DNA of 64,000 bases from Clostridium sp. CAG:914 (GTDB lineage: Bacteria > Bacillota_I > Bacilli_A > RF39 > UBA660), in the NCBI GenBank assembly GCA_000437895.1, contig FR902162.1, forward strand, positions 85,232-149,231, read 5' to 3'. The notes below the pieces were generated by a model. The model saw only the letters and a program-made list of their open reading frames with translations, was not told where the DNA came from and did no database searches. Below, in pieces: positions 1-9,158 of this stretch. Position numbers and translations under genes: made by a program. Numbering within the stretch: position 1 is the first letter of the stretch; every line of letters begins with the position of its first letter.

Positions 1-2
1 AG

Positions 3-209
3 TATAGAATAGCCCAAAATATTACATTAAAAGAGTTAGCTAAATTAACAGGATATTCATATGCATATTTAAGAAGAATAGAAGCCCCAAAATGTCCAAA
101 AAACTTCTCGTTATTAACTATTTCAATTATAGCAAATGCACTAAACATAGATATTAAGTATTTATTTAATAATGATACATATAATTTAATATATGAAAAT
201 AAAAGATAG
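3..209 (+). CDS. XRE-family HTH protein, C-terminal fragment
   Basis: The open frame enters from the left edge and ends at TAG 207-209. The visible 68 residues contain a Cro/C1-type helix-turn-helix (TLKELAKLTGYSYAYLRRIE) followed by two helices typical of the XRE fold, so a small DNA-binding regulator is likely. The start and any N-terminal part lie outside the window. Its last codons overlap the start of yqfC at 193, suggesting co-transcription. Target genes cannot be told from the sequence. Confidence 0.75.
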   Translation, partial: YRIAQNITLKELAKLTGYSYAYLRRIEAPKCPKNFSLLTISIIANALNIDIKYLFNNDTYNLIYENKR

Positions 210-432
210 GATTAATAATTATTTAAATGATAATGAATTTAGAGTAACAGTATTTGCCAATAAAATAGACATTATTAATTACAAATCTATACTAGATTTT
301 TCAAGTACAGAAATATCAGTTAAAGTTAACAACAAAATAGTAATAATAACAGGAGACGATTTAGTTATATCCAAAATGTATGATGACGAACTTTTAATAA
401 AAGGAAAAATAAACAACATAAAAATTACTTAA
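193..432 (+). CDS. yqfC: YabP/YqfC-family sporulation protein (YqfC)
   Basis: A 79-residue protein made of alternating beta strands, with the YabP/YqfC ending pattern in which a GDDLVI segment is followed by LLIKGKI and a final strand. In Bacillus, YqfC is a mother-cell sporulation protein encoded just before YqfD, and the same order is seen here. The ATG at 193 lacks a clear ribosome site and overlaps the upstream HTH frame by 17 bases, so translational coupling is likely. No catalytic motif is visible and the biochemical role of the family is unknown. The neighbour makes the assignment firmer than the sequence alone. Confidence 0.75.
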   Translation: MKIKDRINNYLNDNEFRVTVFANKIDIINYKSILDFSSTEISVKVNNKIVIITGDDLVISKMYDDELLIKGKINNIKIT

Positions 433-517
433 CTTTATATAATATTGCTATATTTAATCATATTATTTATGATAAATTATTAGATTATGTCTAGGAAAAC
501 TATAATTGGGGGAATTT

Positions 518-1666
518 ATGCATAATTTAATTAAGGTTAAAGTAGAAGGTAAAAATATAAATAATTATATATTATGGCTCATAAAAAACAAAATTAATAT
601 TACTAACGTATCACTAGTATCACATAATGAAATGACCTTTTTAATAGAATATAAATACTATAACTATTTAAAAAAATACTCTAAGACATATACGGTAAGT
701 ATATTGGAGGTACACGGTAAAGTAAAATTTATTATGTTTTTGAAACAAAACTTCATCACATTAATATCTATCATTATATCTTTAACAATTTTATATATAT
801 TATCAAACGTAATATTTTCAGTTGATATAGTTTATAATAATAAAGAAATAGTAAATTTACTTAATAAAGAATTAAATAATTATAATATAAAAAAGTATCA
901 GTTAAAAAAATCTTATGACAATCTTGAAATAATAAAAAAACAAATTTTGGAAAATAATAAAGACACATTGGAATGGCTAGAAATATTAGAAAGTGGTACA
1001 AAATATATAGTTAAAGTAGTTGAGAGAAAACAAGAAACAAAAGATAATAGTTATAAATATCAATCAATTACTGCTAAAAAAAATGCCATAATATATGATA
1101 TAAAAGCATATAATGGAGAAAAATTAAAAGAAAAAAACGATTATGTAAAAAAAGATACCATAATTATCAGTGGCATATTAAATAAAGCAAATGGTGAAAT
1201 AATATATAAAAAAGCCTTAGGACAAATCCTTGGTGAAGTTTGGTATGAAACACAAGTTGAATTTCCATATTTTTATAAAGAAGAACAATTAACAGGTAGA
1301 AAAAGAGAAGTATATACCATAAAATTTATTAATAAGTCATTTCCATTATTCACATTTAAGAATTATCATAATTTTAAAAAAGATGAAATTATATTGGTGG
1401 ATAATGATGTTGTTCCCATAAAATTTATTAAAGAAAAGCAATACGAAGTAAATATAATTGAAAAAATTTATACTGAAGAAGAAGTTATAAAAGAAGCAAT
1501 AACATATGCCAAAGAAAAGTTACAAGAAAGCAATCACAATATTTTAAAAATAAAAGATTATTCAATAATGAAAAAAGAAAATATAGGAAATAAAGTAAAA
1601 TTAAAAATATTTTTCTCTGTTATTGAAGATATTACCAAAATAGAAGAAATTAAAGTAGAATATTAA
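518..1666 (+). CDS. yqfD: Sporulation protein YqfD
   Basis: A 382-residue membrane protein matching YqfD (stage IV sporulation family): a cytosolic N-terminal domain of about 75 residues, one hydrophobic segment around residues 78-102, then a long charged extracytoplasmic region with the family pattern of VVERK and KKDTIIISG segments. The ATG at 518 is chosen over an in-frame TTG at 506 because GGGGGA at 508-513 sits at the right distance from 518. It follows yqfC, as in endospore formers. In many Bacillota phoH comes next, but it is absent here. The protein is required for late forespore development in Bacillus relatives; its role in this organism is inferred. Confidence 0.85.
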   Translation: MHNLIKVKVEGKNINNYILWLIKNKINITNVSLVSHNEMTFLIEYKYYNYLKKYSKTYTVSILEVHGKVKFIMFLKQNFITLISIIISLTILYILSNVIFSVDIVYNNKEIVNLLNKELNNYNIKKYQLKKSYDNLEIIKKQILENNKDTLEWLEILESGTKYIVKVVERKQETKDNSYKYQSITAKKNAIIYDIKAYNGEKLKEKNDYVKKDTIIISGILNKANGEIIYKKALGQILGEVWYETQVEFPYFYKEEQLTGRKREVYTIKFINKSFPLFTFKNYHNFKKDEIILVDNDVVPIKFIKEKQYEVNIIEKIYTEEEVIKEAITYAKEKLQESNHNILKIKDYSIMKKENIGNKVKLKIFFSVIEDITKIEEIKVEY

Positions 1667-1668
1667 TA

Positions 1669-1697
1669 TTTACAATTAAATAAAATTAAGCTATAAT
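1669..1697 (+). promoter_or_regulatory. Sigma-A type promoter for the gene at 1722
   Basis: TTTACA at 1669-1674, a 17-base spacer, and TATAAT at 1692-1697, followed by AGGTGAT and the ATG at 1722. This gives a short leader of about 18 bases. Confidence 0.75.
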
Positions 1698-1721
1698 TTG
1701 GGTATAAAGATAGGTGATAGT

Positions 1722-2105
1722 ATGGTAGAAACACAAACAATAGATATAGAACATGTTCAAAAAATATTAAAGAATTGTCCCAATTATGACATTATTGTTA
1801 ATAGTGAATTTCCTTTTGAAGATACCTTTTCAGATAAGTTAGTAGACTGGTATCGAGAACTTGTTTTCTCTGCCAATGGTAATAATGAAGGACAATTAAA
1901 AATTATTAATGCCTTAGATAAAAGTATATATTTATATGTTACAAATAATAGATATAAAAGAGGATTAAGAAAAATAGTTGATGAGAACGAAATAACATTA
2001 AAAGACAAAGAAATAATAAAAGAACTTTTAAAAAAAATAATTAATTATACCAATTCCTATGAAAATAAAACTTTATTAGAGATAGATACAACAAAATGGA
2101 TATAG
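1722..2105 (+). CDS. Conserved-looking protein of unknown function
   Basis: 127 residues, mixed charge, no signal peptide or membrane segment. I do not recognise the family. The N-terminal half is acidic (residues PFEDTFSDK), the middle has a WYRELVFSANGNNEGQ segment that looks well structured, and the C-terminus is helical and lysine-rich (IIKELLKKIINYTN). The ATG at 1722 is preferred over the upstream in-frame TTG at 1698 because AGGTGAT lies 5' of 1722 and the promoter's -10 box overlaps the TTG. It has its own promoter and stands between yqfD and radC. Confidence 0.6.
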   Translation: MVETQTIDIEHVQKILKNCPNYDIIVNSEFPFEDTFSDKLVDWYRELVFSANGNNEGQLKIINALDKSIYLYVTNNRYKRGLRKIVDENEITLKDKEIIKELLKKIINYTNSYENKTLLEIDTTKWI

Positions 2106-2174
2106 TTTATAAAAACATCCACTTTTAAAGTAATTTATCTTTTTTTTTCGAATAATACTATTGAAAGGAGGAAT

Positions 2175-2864
2175 ATGATTAGATTTAAAGATATACCTAA
2201 AGAAGAAAAACCACGAGAAAGATTAGTAAAATATGGAGAAAAATATTTATCAAATGAAGAACTATTGTGTATATTACTAAAAACAGGAACAAAAAAATAC
2301 AATGTAAAAGAAGTTGCTAATAACTTATTATATAGAATAGGTAATATAAAAAAACTAAAAGAAGTAGGTATTAATACATTAAAGAGTATAGAAGGAATAG
2401 GAGATATAAAAGCAATTGAATTAAAAGCAATGATAGAGTTAGGTAGAAGAATATATCAAGAAGAGAATATAGAAAAATTAGTATGTACCAATGCATTAAG
2501 CATTTATAAATATTTTAATTCCATGTTTAAAGACATAAAGCAAGAAGAGTTTTACTGTTTATATTTAGATACCAAAAAGAAATTTATATCAAAAAAGAAA
2601 TTATTCGTAGGAAGTATAAATAAATCTATTGTCCATCCAAGGGAAATATTTAAAGAAGCATATTTATTATCATCAAGTTTCATTGTATGTCTTCATAATC
2701 ATCCAAGTGGAGATCCAAATCCAAGTAAAGAAGACATAATATTAACACAAAATATCCTAGAATTAGGCTATATACATGGCATTTATTTAATAGACCATAT
2801 AATTGTTGGAAATAATAAGTATTTTAGTTTTTATGAAAATGGTTATATCAACAATAGACAATAA
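2175..2864 (+). CDS. radC: RadC family protein (JAB/MPN+ domain)
   Basis: 229 residues, the usual RadC length. An N-terminal helix-hairpin-helix region (residues about 60-90, LKSIEGIGDIKAIELKA) is followed by the MPN+ domain, whose metal-binding JAMM signature is complete (HNHPSGDPNPSKED, near residue 174). JAMM residues suggest a zinc hydrolase-like fold; the true cellular role of RadC is unsettled despite its DNA-repair name. A strong AAAGGAGG site precedes the ATG. The gene appears to be transcribed alone or with the upstream gene, ahead of the deoD promoter. Confidence 0.9.
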   Translation: MIRFKDIPKEEKPRERLVKYGEKYLSNEELLCILLKTGTKKYNVKEVANNLLYRIGNIKKLKEVGINTLKSIEGIGDIKAIELKAMIELGRRIYQEENIEKLVCTNALSIYKYFNSMFKDIKQEEFYCLYLDTKKKFISKKKLFVGSINKSIVHPREIFKEAYLLSSSFIVCLHNHPSGDPNPSKEDIILTQNILELGYIHGIYLIDHIIVGNNKYFSFYENGYINNRQ

Positions 2865-2883
2865 TATTTTTTTTTAGTATAAT
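2855..2883 (+). promoter_or_regulatory. Promoter for deoD
   Basis: TAGACA at 2855-2860, a 17-base spacer, and TATAAT at 2878-2883. The -35 box overlaps the end of radC. Predicted transcription start is near 2890, leaving a leader of roughly 105 bases. Confidence 0.7.
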
Positions 2884-2890
2884 TTCACTA

Positions 2891-2965
2891 GAGAGACTAT
2901 TTAATAAATAAATTTATTAAAAATAAAAATTAAAAAGGAGATATTATATATAATAACAATCTCTC
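2891..2965 (+). promoter_or_regulatory. Possible structured leader of deoD
   Basis: GAGAGA at 2891-2896 can pair with TCTCTC at 2960-2965, with a weak imperfect extension inward. The first strand lies at the predicted transcript 5' end. An AAGGAG sequence at 2935-2940 sits in the intervening loop, 54 bases before the deoD ATG, too far for normal initiation. I recognise no known riboswitch class. Confidence 0.35.
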
Positions 2966-2994
2966 TTATTAATATTATATATAATTAAATAAAA

Positions 2995-3699
2995 ATGACA
3001 GTGCATATAGAAAGTAATAAAGAAGATATTTCAAAGAATATTTTAATGCCAGGCGATCCAAAAAGATGTGAGTATATAGCTAAAAATTATTTACAAGATT
3101 ATAAGATTGTTAATAATGTTAGAGGAATGACAGCCTATACAGGATACTATAAAGGAAAAAGAATAACAATATTCCCATCTGGTATGGGAATACCAAGTAT
3201 GGGAATATATTCATATGAATTATATAAGTATTATGATGTAGAAAACATTATCAGGATAGGTTCATGTGGAGGATATAATCATACATTAAAACTAAAAGAC
3301 ATTATTTTAGTAGACAATTCATATAGTCAATCAACATATGCTAAATATTTAGATGGATATCAAGATAATTTAGTAAAATCAACAAAAAATTTAAACGATA
3401 TTATTCTAAAAACATCTAATGAACTAAGCATGAATATAATAAAAGGAACTATATGTTCTACAGATGTTTTTTATGAAAAAGATTACAAAAATAAACCTAT
3501 AGAAGAATATAATATTTTAGGGGTTGAAATGGAATCTTTTGCCTTATTTAATAATGCAAGAACACTAGAAAAAAATGCTGCATGTTTGCTTACTGTTTCT
3601 GATTCATTTTTTAGTGAAGATAAATTAACATCCTTAGAAAGAGAACAAAATTTAAATGAAATGATAGTTCTCGCATTAGAAAGTTGTTTAAAATTATAA
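2995..3699 (+). CDS. deoD: Purine nucleoside phosphorylase, DeoD type
   Basis: 234 residues, the normal length of hexameric DeoD phosphorylases, which convert purine nucleosides plus phosphate to free base and ribose-1-phosphate. Family motifs are in order: PGDPKRCEYIA near residue 20, GMGIPSMGIYSYEL near 64, RIGSCGG near 90 and GVEMES near 176 (ribose-binding Met-Glu). The catalytic Asp region reads TVSDSFF. It is the salvage counterpart to the purine permease at 43852-45315. The ATG at 2995 is the only good start, yet it lacks an adjacent ribosome site; the nearest AAGGAG is 54 bases upstream. Confidence 0.93.
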   Translation: MTVHIESNKEDISKNILMPGDPKRCEYIAKNYLQDYKIVNNVRGMTAYTGYYKGKRITIFPSGMGIPSMGIYSYELYKYYDVENIIRIGSCGGYNHTLKLKDIILVDNSYSQSTYAKYLDGYQDNLVKSTKNLNDIILKTSNELSMNIIKGTICSTDVFYEKDYKNKPIEEYNILGVEMESFALFNNARTLEKNAACLLTVSDSFFSEDKLTSLEREQNLNEMIVLALESCLKL

Positions 3700-3732
3700 A
3701 AAGTAGCCATAATATGTAAAGGAGGGATAGTT

Positions 3733-4989
3733 ATGGAATATATTTGCTATAATATGAATGCATATAATTTACATATAGTAAATACTAAAAAATTTAAAAC
3801 AATCACCGTAGACATATGTTTTAGAGAAAAAATTAATAAAGATGAAATAACATTAAGAAACTTATTGAAAGAAATTATGGTAAATGCCTCATATGACTAT
3901 CCAAGTGAAAGAGAGCTTATAAAAGCTACGGAAGAGTTATATGATTTAAAACTATTAACATCAACATATCGAATAGGAAATTATAATTTTCTATCTATGA
4001 AGATTCGTTTTTTAAATGAAAAATACACAGAAAAAGGTATGAATTATGCATCTATTAAATTATTGTTAGATCTAATATTTAAACCAAAACTAGATGCTGA
4101 TTTTGAAAAATGTAAAAATAAAATAGAAAAGAGTATACTTTCATTAAATGATAATAAAGTAAAGTATGCAATATCAAAATTGCTAGAAAGTACAAAGGAT
4201 ATGCCATATTCTTATAATTTCTATGGAAATATAGAAGACTTAAATAAAATAACAATAGAAGATATAAAAAAATGTTATGAAAATCTTTTGACTAACGATA
4301 TAATCGATATATTTGTTGTTGGAGAAGTAAATCCAGAAGAAATAAAAAATATATTTAAGGAAAATTTCAAAGTAAAGACATTCCATAAAGTAGATAATAA
4401 AGTAATTGTAAAAGAACTAACACCACGTGCAAAAACTAATATAATTAGAGAACAAGATGATATTAATCAAATTCAACTAACTATTTTATGTAGTCTTAAT
4501 AGTATAACAGAATATGAAAGAAAATATGTATCATTAGTATATTCAGAAATGTTAGGAGGAAGTGCAAATTCTATTCTATTTGATACTGTAAGAGAAAAAA
4601 AATCTTATGCATACTATGTCAATAGTATTATAAAACCATATGATAATAATATGATTATATACTCTGGAATCCATGAAGATAATGAAAAAGAAGTAATTAA
4701 ATTAATAAAAAAATGTTTAAAAGACATTACAAAAGGAAAATTTAATGATGAAATATTTCTAAGTAGTAAAAATACAATAATTTCTTCATTAAAAGCAAGT
4801 TTAGATAACCCAATAGGTATAATTAATAACTGCTTATCCAATATTCTGGTGTCATCTCCAACAATTGAAGAAAAGATTAAAATTATTGAAAAAATAACCA
4901 AAGAAGAAGTAATTAATTTCAGTAAAAAAATAACTATACATACAATATATATTTTGGAGGGGTCTAATGAAGAAAATAACAATCAATAA
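3733..4989 (+). CDS. ymfF: M16 peptidase-like protein, non-catalytic partner (YmfF type)
   Basis: 418 residues with the two-lobed M16 (insulinase) architecture, but no HXXEH zinc motif in the N-terminal lobe, so it is probably the inactive half of a heterodimer. Typical M16 C-terminal features remain, such as LGGSANSILFDTVREKKSYAY (residues about 275-295; only part quoted in key residues: R and Y of the substrate-binding segment). In Bacillus, ymfF and ymfH sit next to each other in the same way. The stop overlaps the next gene by 23 bases, consistent with coupled translation. A GGAGG site precedes the ATG. The substrate is unknown. Confidence 0.85.
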   Translation: MEYICYNMNAYNLHIVNTKKFKTITVDICFREKINKDEITLRNLLKEIMVNASYDYPSERELIKATEELYDLKLLTSTYRIGNYNFLSMKIRFLNEKYTEKGMNYASIKLLLDLIFKPKLDADFEKCKNKIEKSILSLNDNKVKYAISKLLESTKDMPYSYNFYGNIEDLNKITIEDIKKCYENLLTNDIIDIFVVGEVNPEEIKNIFKENFKVKTFHKVDNKVIVKELTPRAKTNIIREQDDINQIQLTILCSLNSITEYERKYVSLVYSEMLGGSANSILFDTVREKKSYAYYVNSIIKPYDNNMIIYSGIHEDNEKEVIKLIKKCLKDITKGKFNDEIFLSSKNTIISSLKASLDNPIGIINNCLSNILVSSPTIEEKIKIIEKITKEEVINFSKKITIHTIYILEGSNEENNNQ

Positions 4990-6253
4990 AGTAAATGAAG
5001 ATATATATTATGAAAAACTAGATAATGGATTAGAAGTATATTTTTATATTAATCCAACTATTCATAATAATTATGTAACATATACAACAAAATATGGATC
5101 TATCTATAAAGAATTTACCCCCATTAATGAAGATAAAATGATAAATGTACCTAATGGAATAGCCCATTTTCTAGAACACAAAGTATTTGTTCAAGAAATA
5201 GATCCACAACCAGAAGAATTTTTTGCTCAAAATGGTGCATTATGTAATGCGTATACAACATTTAAAAATACGACATATCTTTTTTCTGGACCAGACAATT
5301 TAAAAGAAAATATCATTTACTTATTAGACTATGTATCATCACTATATTTAACAGAAGAGAATGTAGAGTCAGAAAAAAACATAATTATTCAAGAAATTAA
5401 TATGTGCAATGATAGACCAACTGATATTTTATATGATATGATTAGAAAAAATACTATAAAAAATAATCCATTTAAAGAAAGCATAATAGGGACAGCAAAA
5501 GAGGTAAAAAGTATAACAAAAGAATTATTGGAAACTTGTTACAATACTTTTTATAATTCTTCAAATATGTTTCTTGTTGTTACTGGTAATTTTGATAAAG
5601 ATGAAATATTAGAAGCTATTAAAGAAAATCAAAGTAAAAAAAATCAAAAAGAAATTCCCAAAATTGAAGTAAAAAAATATAAAGAACCTGATAAAATTGT
5701 AAAAGAAAAAGAAATAATCAAATGTAATACTAACATACCTAAAGTAGCATATAGTGTTAAAATAAATGTTGATAAATTAAAAGTTGATAAAAGAAAATTG
5801 AATGTTTACATGTATTTATTATATACATTATTATTTGGAGATACTTCTAATTTTGATGAAAAAATGAAAAAACAAGGTATAATAACAAGTACACTATATT
5901 ATAATTTTCTAGATATTGGAAGTCATTTCATATTATCTTTAATCAATAGTTGTTATGAATACGAAAAATTAATAAAAGAAATAGAAAAAATATCATCAAA
6001 TATAACTATTGATAAAAATGAATTTGAAAGAAAGAAGAAAGTATTAATAAGTAATGAAATATTTAGTTATGAAAATGTTGAAATGATTAATGATATGATA
6101 ATAGATAATATTTTGTTTGATGGAACAATCTATGAAGATACGATAGGCATGATTAATTCACTAAATGTAGAAGAATTAGAAAAAATAATAAAAGAGATAG
6201 ATTGGAATAATAAAAGTATCGTTATATTGGATAAAAATGCAACCGCAGAGTAA
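4967..6253 (+). CDS. ymfH: M16 zinc metallopeptidase (YmfH type)
   Basis: 428 residues. The inverted zinc motif HFLEH is present at residues 67-71, with the third ligand Glu in a downstream helix (IIIQEINM, near residue 144). The rest matches the M16 fold, with a second lobe after residue 220. It starts inside the end of its inactive partner, behind GGAGG, and ends at a strong terminator, so the two genes form a unit. It is likely a cytosolic oligopeptide-processing enzyme. Members of this pair are also seen in RiPP maturation clusters, but no precursor peptide is visible here. Confidence 0.9.
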   Translation: MKKITINKVNEDIYYEKLDNGLEVYFYINPTIHNNYVTYTTKYGSIYKEFTPINEDKMINVPNGIAHFLEHKVFVQEIDPQPEEFFAQNGALCNAYTTFKNTTYLFSGPDNLKENIIYLLDYVSSLYLTEENVESEKNIIIQEINMCNDRPTDILYDMIRKNTIKNNPFKESIIGTAKEVKSITKELLETCYNTFYNSSNMFLVVTGNFDKDEILEAIKENQSKKNQKEIPKIEVKKYKEPDKIVKEKEIIKCNTNIPKVAYSVKINVDKLKVDKRKLNVYMYLLYTLLFGDTSNFDEKMKKQGIITSTLYYNFLDIGSHFILSLINSCYEYEKLIKEIEKISSNITIDKNEFERKKKVLISNEIFSYENVEMINDMIIDNILFDGTIYEDTIGMINSLNVEELEKIIKEIDWNNKSIVILDKNATAE

Positions 6254-6271
6254 TAAAAACTCTGTTTTTTT
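6246..6271 (+). terminator. Rho-independent terminator after ymfH
   Basis: CAGAGT (6246-6251) pairs with ACTCTG (6259-6264) around a seven-base loop, followed by seven T. The hairpin includes the stop codon of the peptidase gene. Confidence 0.85.
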
Positions 6272-6360
6272 AGTTTCTATTTAGTTAATTCTTAACAACA
6301 CAATTATTTTATATGCTATTATTATGATGTCTAACTTTCTAGAACACATAAGGAGAAAAA

Positions 6361-8487
6361 ATGTTAAAACTAGAAAATATTAATAAAAGTTATAATAATG
6401 AATTGATTTTAAAAAATATTAACCTCTATTTTGAAGATACCGGATTTATATCAATATTAGGTCCATCGGGAAGCGGAAAAACTACATTATTAAATATTAT
6501 TTCAGGACTTATTAAACCAGATAGTGGTACTATTCAATATAACAATTTATTATTAAATAAGTTTAATAGAAAATCATGGGATTCTTTTAGAACTTATAAT
6601 TTAAGTTACATATTTCAAGACTATAAATTATTAGAAGATATAACAGTTACAGACAATATAAAAATAGTAACCAATAATAACAATAAGATAAAACAATTAC
6701 TAGCAAAACTAGAAATAAATAAAATACAAAAACAAAAAGTAAATAAATTATCCGGAGGAGAAAAACAACGCGTTGCAATTGCAAGAGCATTAGCTAATGA
6801 TCCAGATATATTATTAGCAGATGAACCAACCGGAGCTCTTGATACCATTAATAGTGTAAAAATAATGAATATTTTAAAAGAAATGTCTAAAAACAAACTT
6901 GTTATAATAGTCACACACAATATAGAATTAGCTAAAAAATACTCAGACAAAATTATATATATAAAAGATGGTACTATTGAACATAACGATTATATAAAAG
7001 AATTTACAGATATAAAAACAACTATATTAAAGAAAAATAAATCATCAATAAAAAGTATAATTAAATTAGCTCTAAATGGATTAAAAAGTAAAAAGAAAAG
7101 AACTATATTAACATCATTAGCTAGTTCCATAGGTATTATAACTATGGCCTTAGTATTATTAATATCTAATGGTTTCAATAAAGATTTAAAAAATTATGAA
7201 GAAACAACTTTATCTAAAATACCAATTACAATTTCTAATGGCATATATGAAAAAAAATCAAATAGTGAAAAATTAAAAGATAATCAAATCAATATAAAGA
7301 AAAAAGATGAATACTTACATGAAAATAACATAGATAATAATTATCTAAATTATATAAATAAACTAAATAATAATTATTACATATCATATAAGTATGATAT
7401 AAATTTACCACTACTTACAAATAAATATAAATATATAGATATATCATATTTCAATATGATTCCTTATAAAGATAATGATTATATAAAAGAAAATTATAAT
7501 ATTATATATGGAAGAAATATAAATAACTATAATGAAGTATTACTAGCTATAGACGAAAATAATATGGTAGAAGAAGACCTACTTATGACATTTGGAATAA
7601 ATACTGACATAGAATATAATAAATTAATTAATACTAAAATAAAAATAATACCCAATGATATTTATTATAAAGAAGAAAATAATTATTTTATAGTTAACAA
7701 TGACCTACAATATCAATATAGTAATGGAATAGAATTAACAATCGTAGGTATAGTAAAAGAAAAAGAACCAATAAAAAATATAAGTACTATTTTATATAAT
7801 AAAGAATTAATTGATAAATATTTAACTATAAATGAAAATAGTAAAATAGTAAAAAAATATCTAAATACAGATAATGTTATAATACCTAGCAATACTACAA
7901 AAGATAAAATATTAAGTTATCTTGGATATAAGACTATTCCTTATGAAATAGAAATATATGCCAATAACATATATGACAAAGAAAATTTAATAAAATATTT
8001 AGATAATTATAATAAAGAAGAAGATAAAATAATTTATATTGATATCACTAAAGATATGTTAGAACTATTAAAAAATATTATAAATATAATAACTATTGTC
8101 TTAGTAACATTTTCTCTAATTTCCCTAATTGTTTCATCCATAATGATAAGTATTATAACCAATATGAGAGTATTAGAAAGAACAAAAGATATTGGAATAC
8201 TTAGAAGTATAGGAAAAAGTAGAAAAACAATATCTAGATTATTTAATATAGAAAATATTTTAATTGGAATAATTTCTTCAATAATATCATCGTTAATAGT
8301 GTATATCTTAGTTAATCCTATCAATATATTATTAAATAAACTATTAGATATGGGAAATATCCTAGAATATAATTATAAATATATGCTTATCTTATCATTA
8401 TTAAACATAACCATTACTATGTTATCTGGATATATTCCTAGTAAAAAAGCAAGTAAAAAAGAAATTATCACTTGTTTTAATACATAA
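6361..8487 (+). CDS. ABC transporter, fused ATPase and FtsX-type permease (MacB-like)
   Basis: 708 residues. The ATPase domain (about 1-220) has Walker A GPSGSGKTTLL, the signature LSGGEKQRVAIARAL and Walker B ILLADEPTGALD. A first membrane helix lies near 241-270, followed by a large extracytoplasmic domain of about 300 residues rich in Asn, Tyr and Lys. Three helices at the C-terminus carry the FtsX motif (RTKDIGILRSIGKSRKTI). This is the MacB/BceB-like layout used for lipoprotein, peptide or antibiotic handling. No two-component system adjoins it, so the cargo is open. AAGGAG precedes the ATG, and the gene appears monocistronic. Confidence 0.9.
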   Translation: MLKLENINKSYNNELILKNINLYFEDTGFISILGPSGSGKTTLLNIISGLIKPDSGTIQYNNLLLNKFNRKSWDSFRTYNLSYIFQDYKLLEDITVTDNIKIVTNNNNKIKQLLAKLEINKIQKQKVNKLSGGEKQRVAIARALANDPDILLADEPTGALDTINSVKIMNILKEMSKNKLVIIVTHNIELAKKYSDKIIYIKDGTIEHNDYIKEFTDIKTTILKKNKSSIKSIIKLALNGLKSKKKRTILTSLASSIGIITMALVLLISNGFNKDLKNYEETTLSKIPITISNGIYEKKSNSEKLKDNQINIKKKDEYLHENNIDNNYLNYINKLNNNYYISYKYDINLPLLTNKYKYIDISYFNMIPYKDNDYIKENYNIIYGRNINNYNEVLLAIDENNMVEEDLLMTFGINTDIEYNKLINTKIKIIPNDIYYKEENNYFIVNNDLQYQYSNGIELTIVGIVKEKEPIKNISTILYNKELIDKYLTINENSKIVKKYLNTDNVIIPSNTTKDKILSYLGYKTIPYEIEIYANNIYDKENLIKYLDNYNKEEDKIIYIDITKDMLELLKNIINIITIVLVTFSLISLIVSSIMISIITNMRVLERTKDIGILRSIGKSRKTISRLFNIENILIGIISSIISSLIVYILVNPINILLNKLLDMGNILEYNYKYMLILSLLNITITMLSGYIPSKKASKKEIITCFNT

Positions 8488-8557
8488 ATAGATAAAAATA
8501 CTATTGTTTAAGTTAATTTTATAAAAAATACTCATATAATAACATAGGTGATAAATA

Positions 8558-8899
8558 ATGGATAACATAAACGAATTTAAGTCCTTTGTAAAAAAACACC
8601 CCAATTTAAATAGCTATGTCACAGATGGACAAATGACATGGCAAAAGTTCTACGAAATGTACGATATGTATGGAGAAGATAGTGAAGTTTGGCAATCATA
8701 TAAAACAAAAGAAAGAAAGACAACAAGTTTAACAGATATAGTCAATATGGCCAAAAATGTCGATGTAGATAAATTACAAGATGGAATAGGGTCTCTTCAA
8801 AAAGCTATAACTTTGTTTAGCGATTTATTCTTATCTAAAGATACAGAAGCAAAATCCACATATAAACCAAGAGCTATATATAAAAGGTTTGATGACTAA
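8558..8899 (+). CDS. ylbD: YlbD-family putative spore coat protein
   Basis: 113 residues. The first 50 match the YlbD pattern, FKSFVKKHPNL followed by TWQKFYEMYDMYGED and W, which I recognise from Bacillus YlbD; the remainder is a variable, helical tail. YlbD is listed as a spore coat component in Bacillus. The gene order ylbD-ylbE-ylbF is kept here, which supports the call. AGGTGAT precedes the ATG, and a possible -10 TATAAT lies at 8535-8540. The stop overlaps the ylbE start by one base. Confidence 0.8.
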   Translation: MDNINEFKSFVKKHPNLNSYVTDGQMTWQKFYEMYDMYGEDSEVWQSYKTKERKTTSLTDIVNMAKNVDVDKLQDGIGSLQKAITLFSDLFLSKDTEAKSTYKPRAIYKRFDD

Positions 8900-9120
8900 T
8901 GAGTTTAGAATTACAATATAGAATAAACAGTGATCCAAGATTAAAACAATTTCTAAGAGAAAATTCCTATTGGTATAAATATCTAAATAGAAGTAATACC
9001 TATCTAAAACCATTTATATCTGATATGAAAGATAAATATAAATTAAAAACAACAGATAAAATAAATAAATTAACTAATAATATTAGTATGGTAAGAGCTT
9101 TCTTAGATGTCTTAAAATAA
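8899..9120 (+). CDS. ylbE: YlbE-like protein
   Basis: 73 residues matching the YlbE-like family, with LKQFLRENSYWYKYLNR near the start, where Bacillus has a closely similar LKRFIREQPYWYRKLSR-type segment. Function is unknown. It overlaps ylbD by one base and probably depends on it for translation. A separate promoter for the next gene begins just after its stop. Confidence 0.8.
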   Translation: MSLELQYRINSDPRLKQFLRENSYWYKYLNRSNTYLKPFISDMKDKYKLKTTDKINKLTNNISMVRAFLDVLK

Positions 9121-9123
9121 AAG

Positions 9124-9152
9124 TAGACAATATAAAATTATTGTGTTATTCT
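9124..9152 (+). promoter_or_regulatory. Promoter for ylbF-pgeF-rsmD, probably leaderless
   Basis: TAGACA at 9124-9129, a 17-base spacer, and TATTCT at 9147-9152 with an upstream TGT (extended -10). Transcription would begin about seven bases after the -10 box, which is the A of the ylbF ATG at 9159. Confidence 0.65.
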
Positions 9153-9158
9153 TGATAT

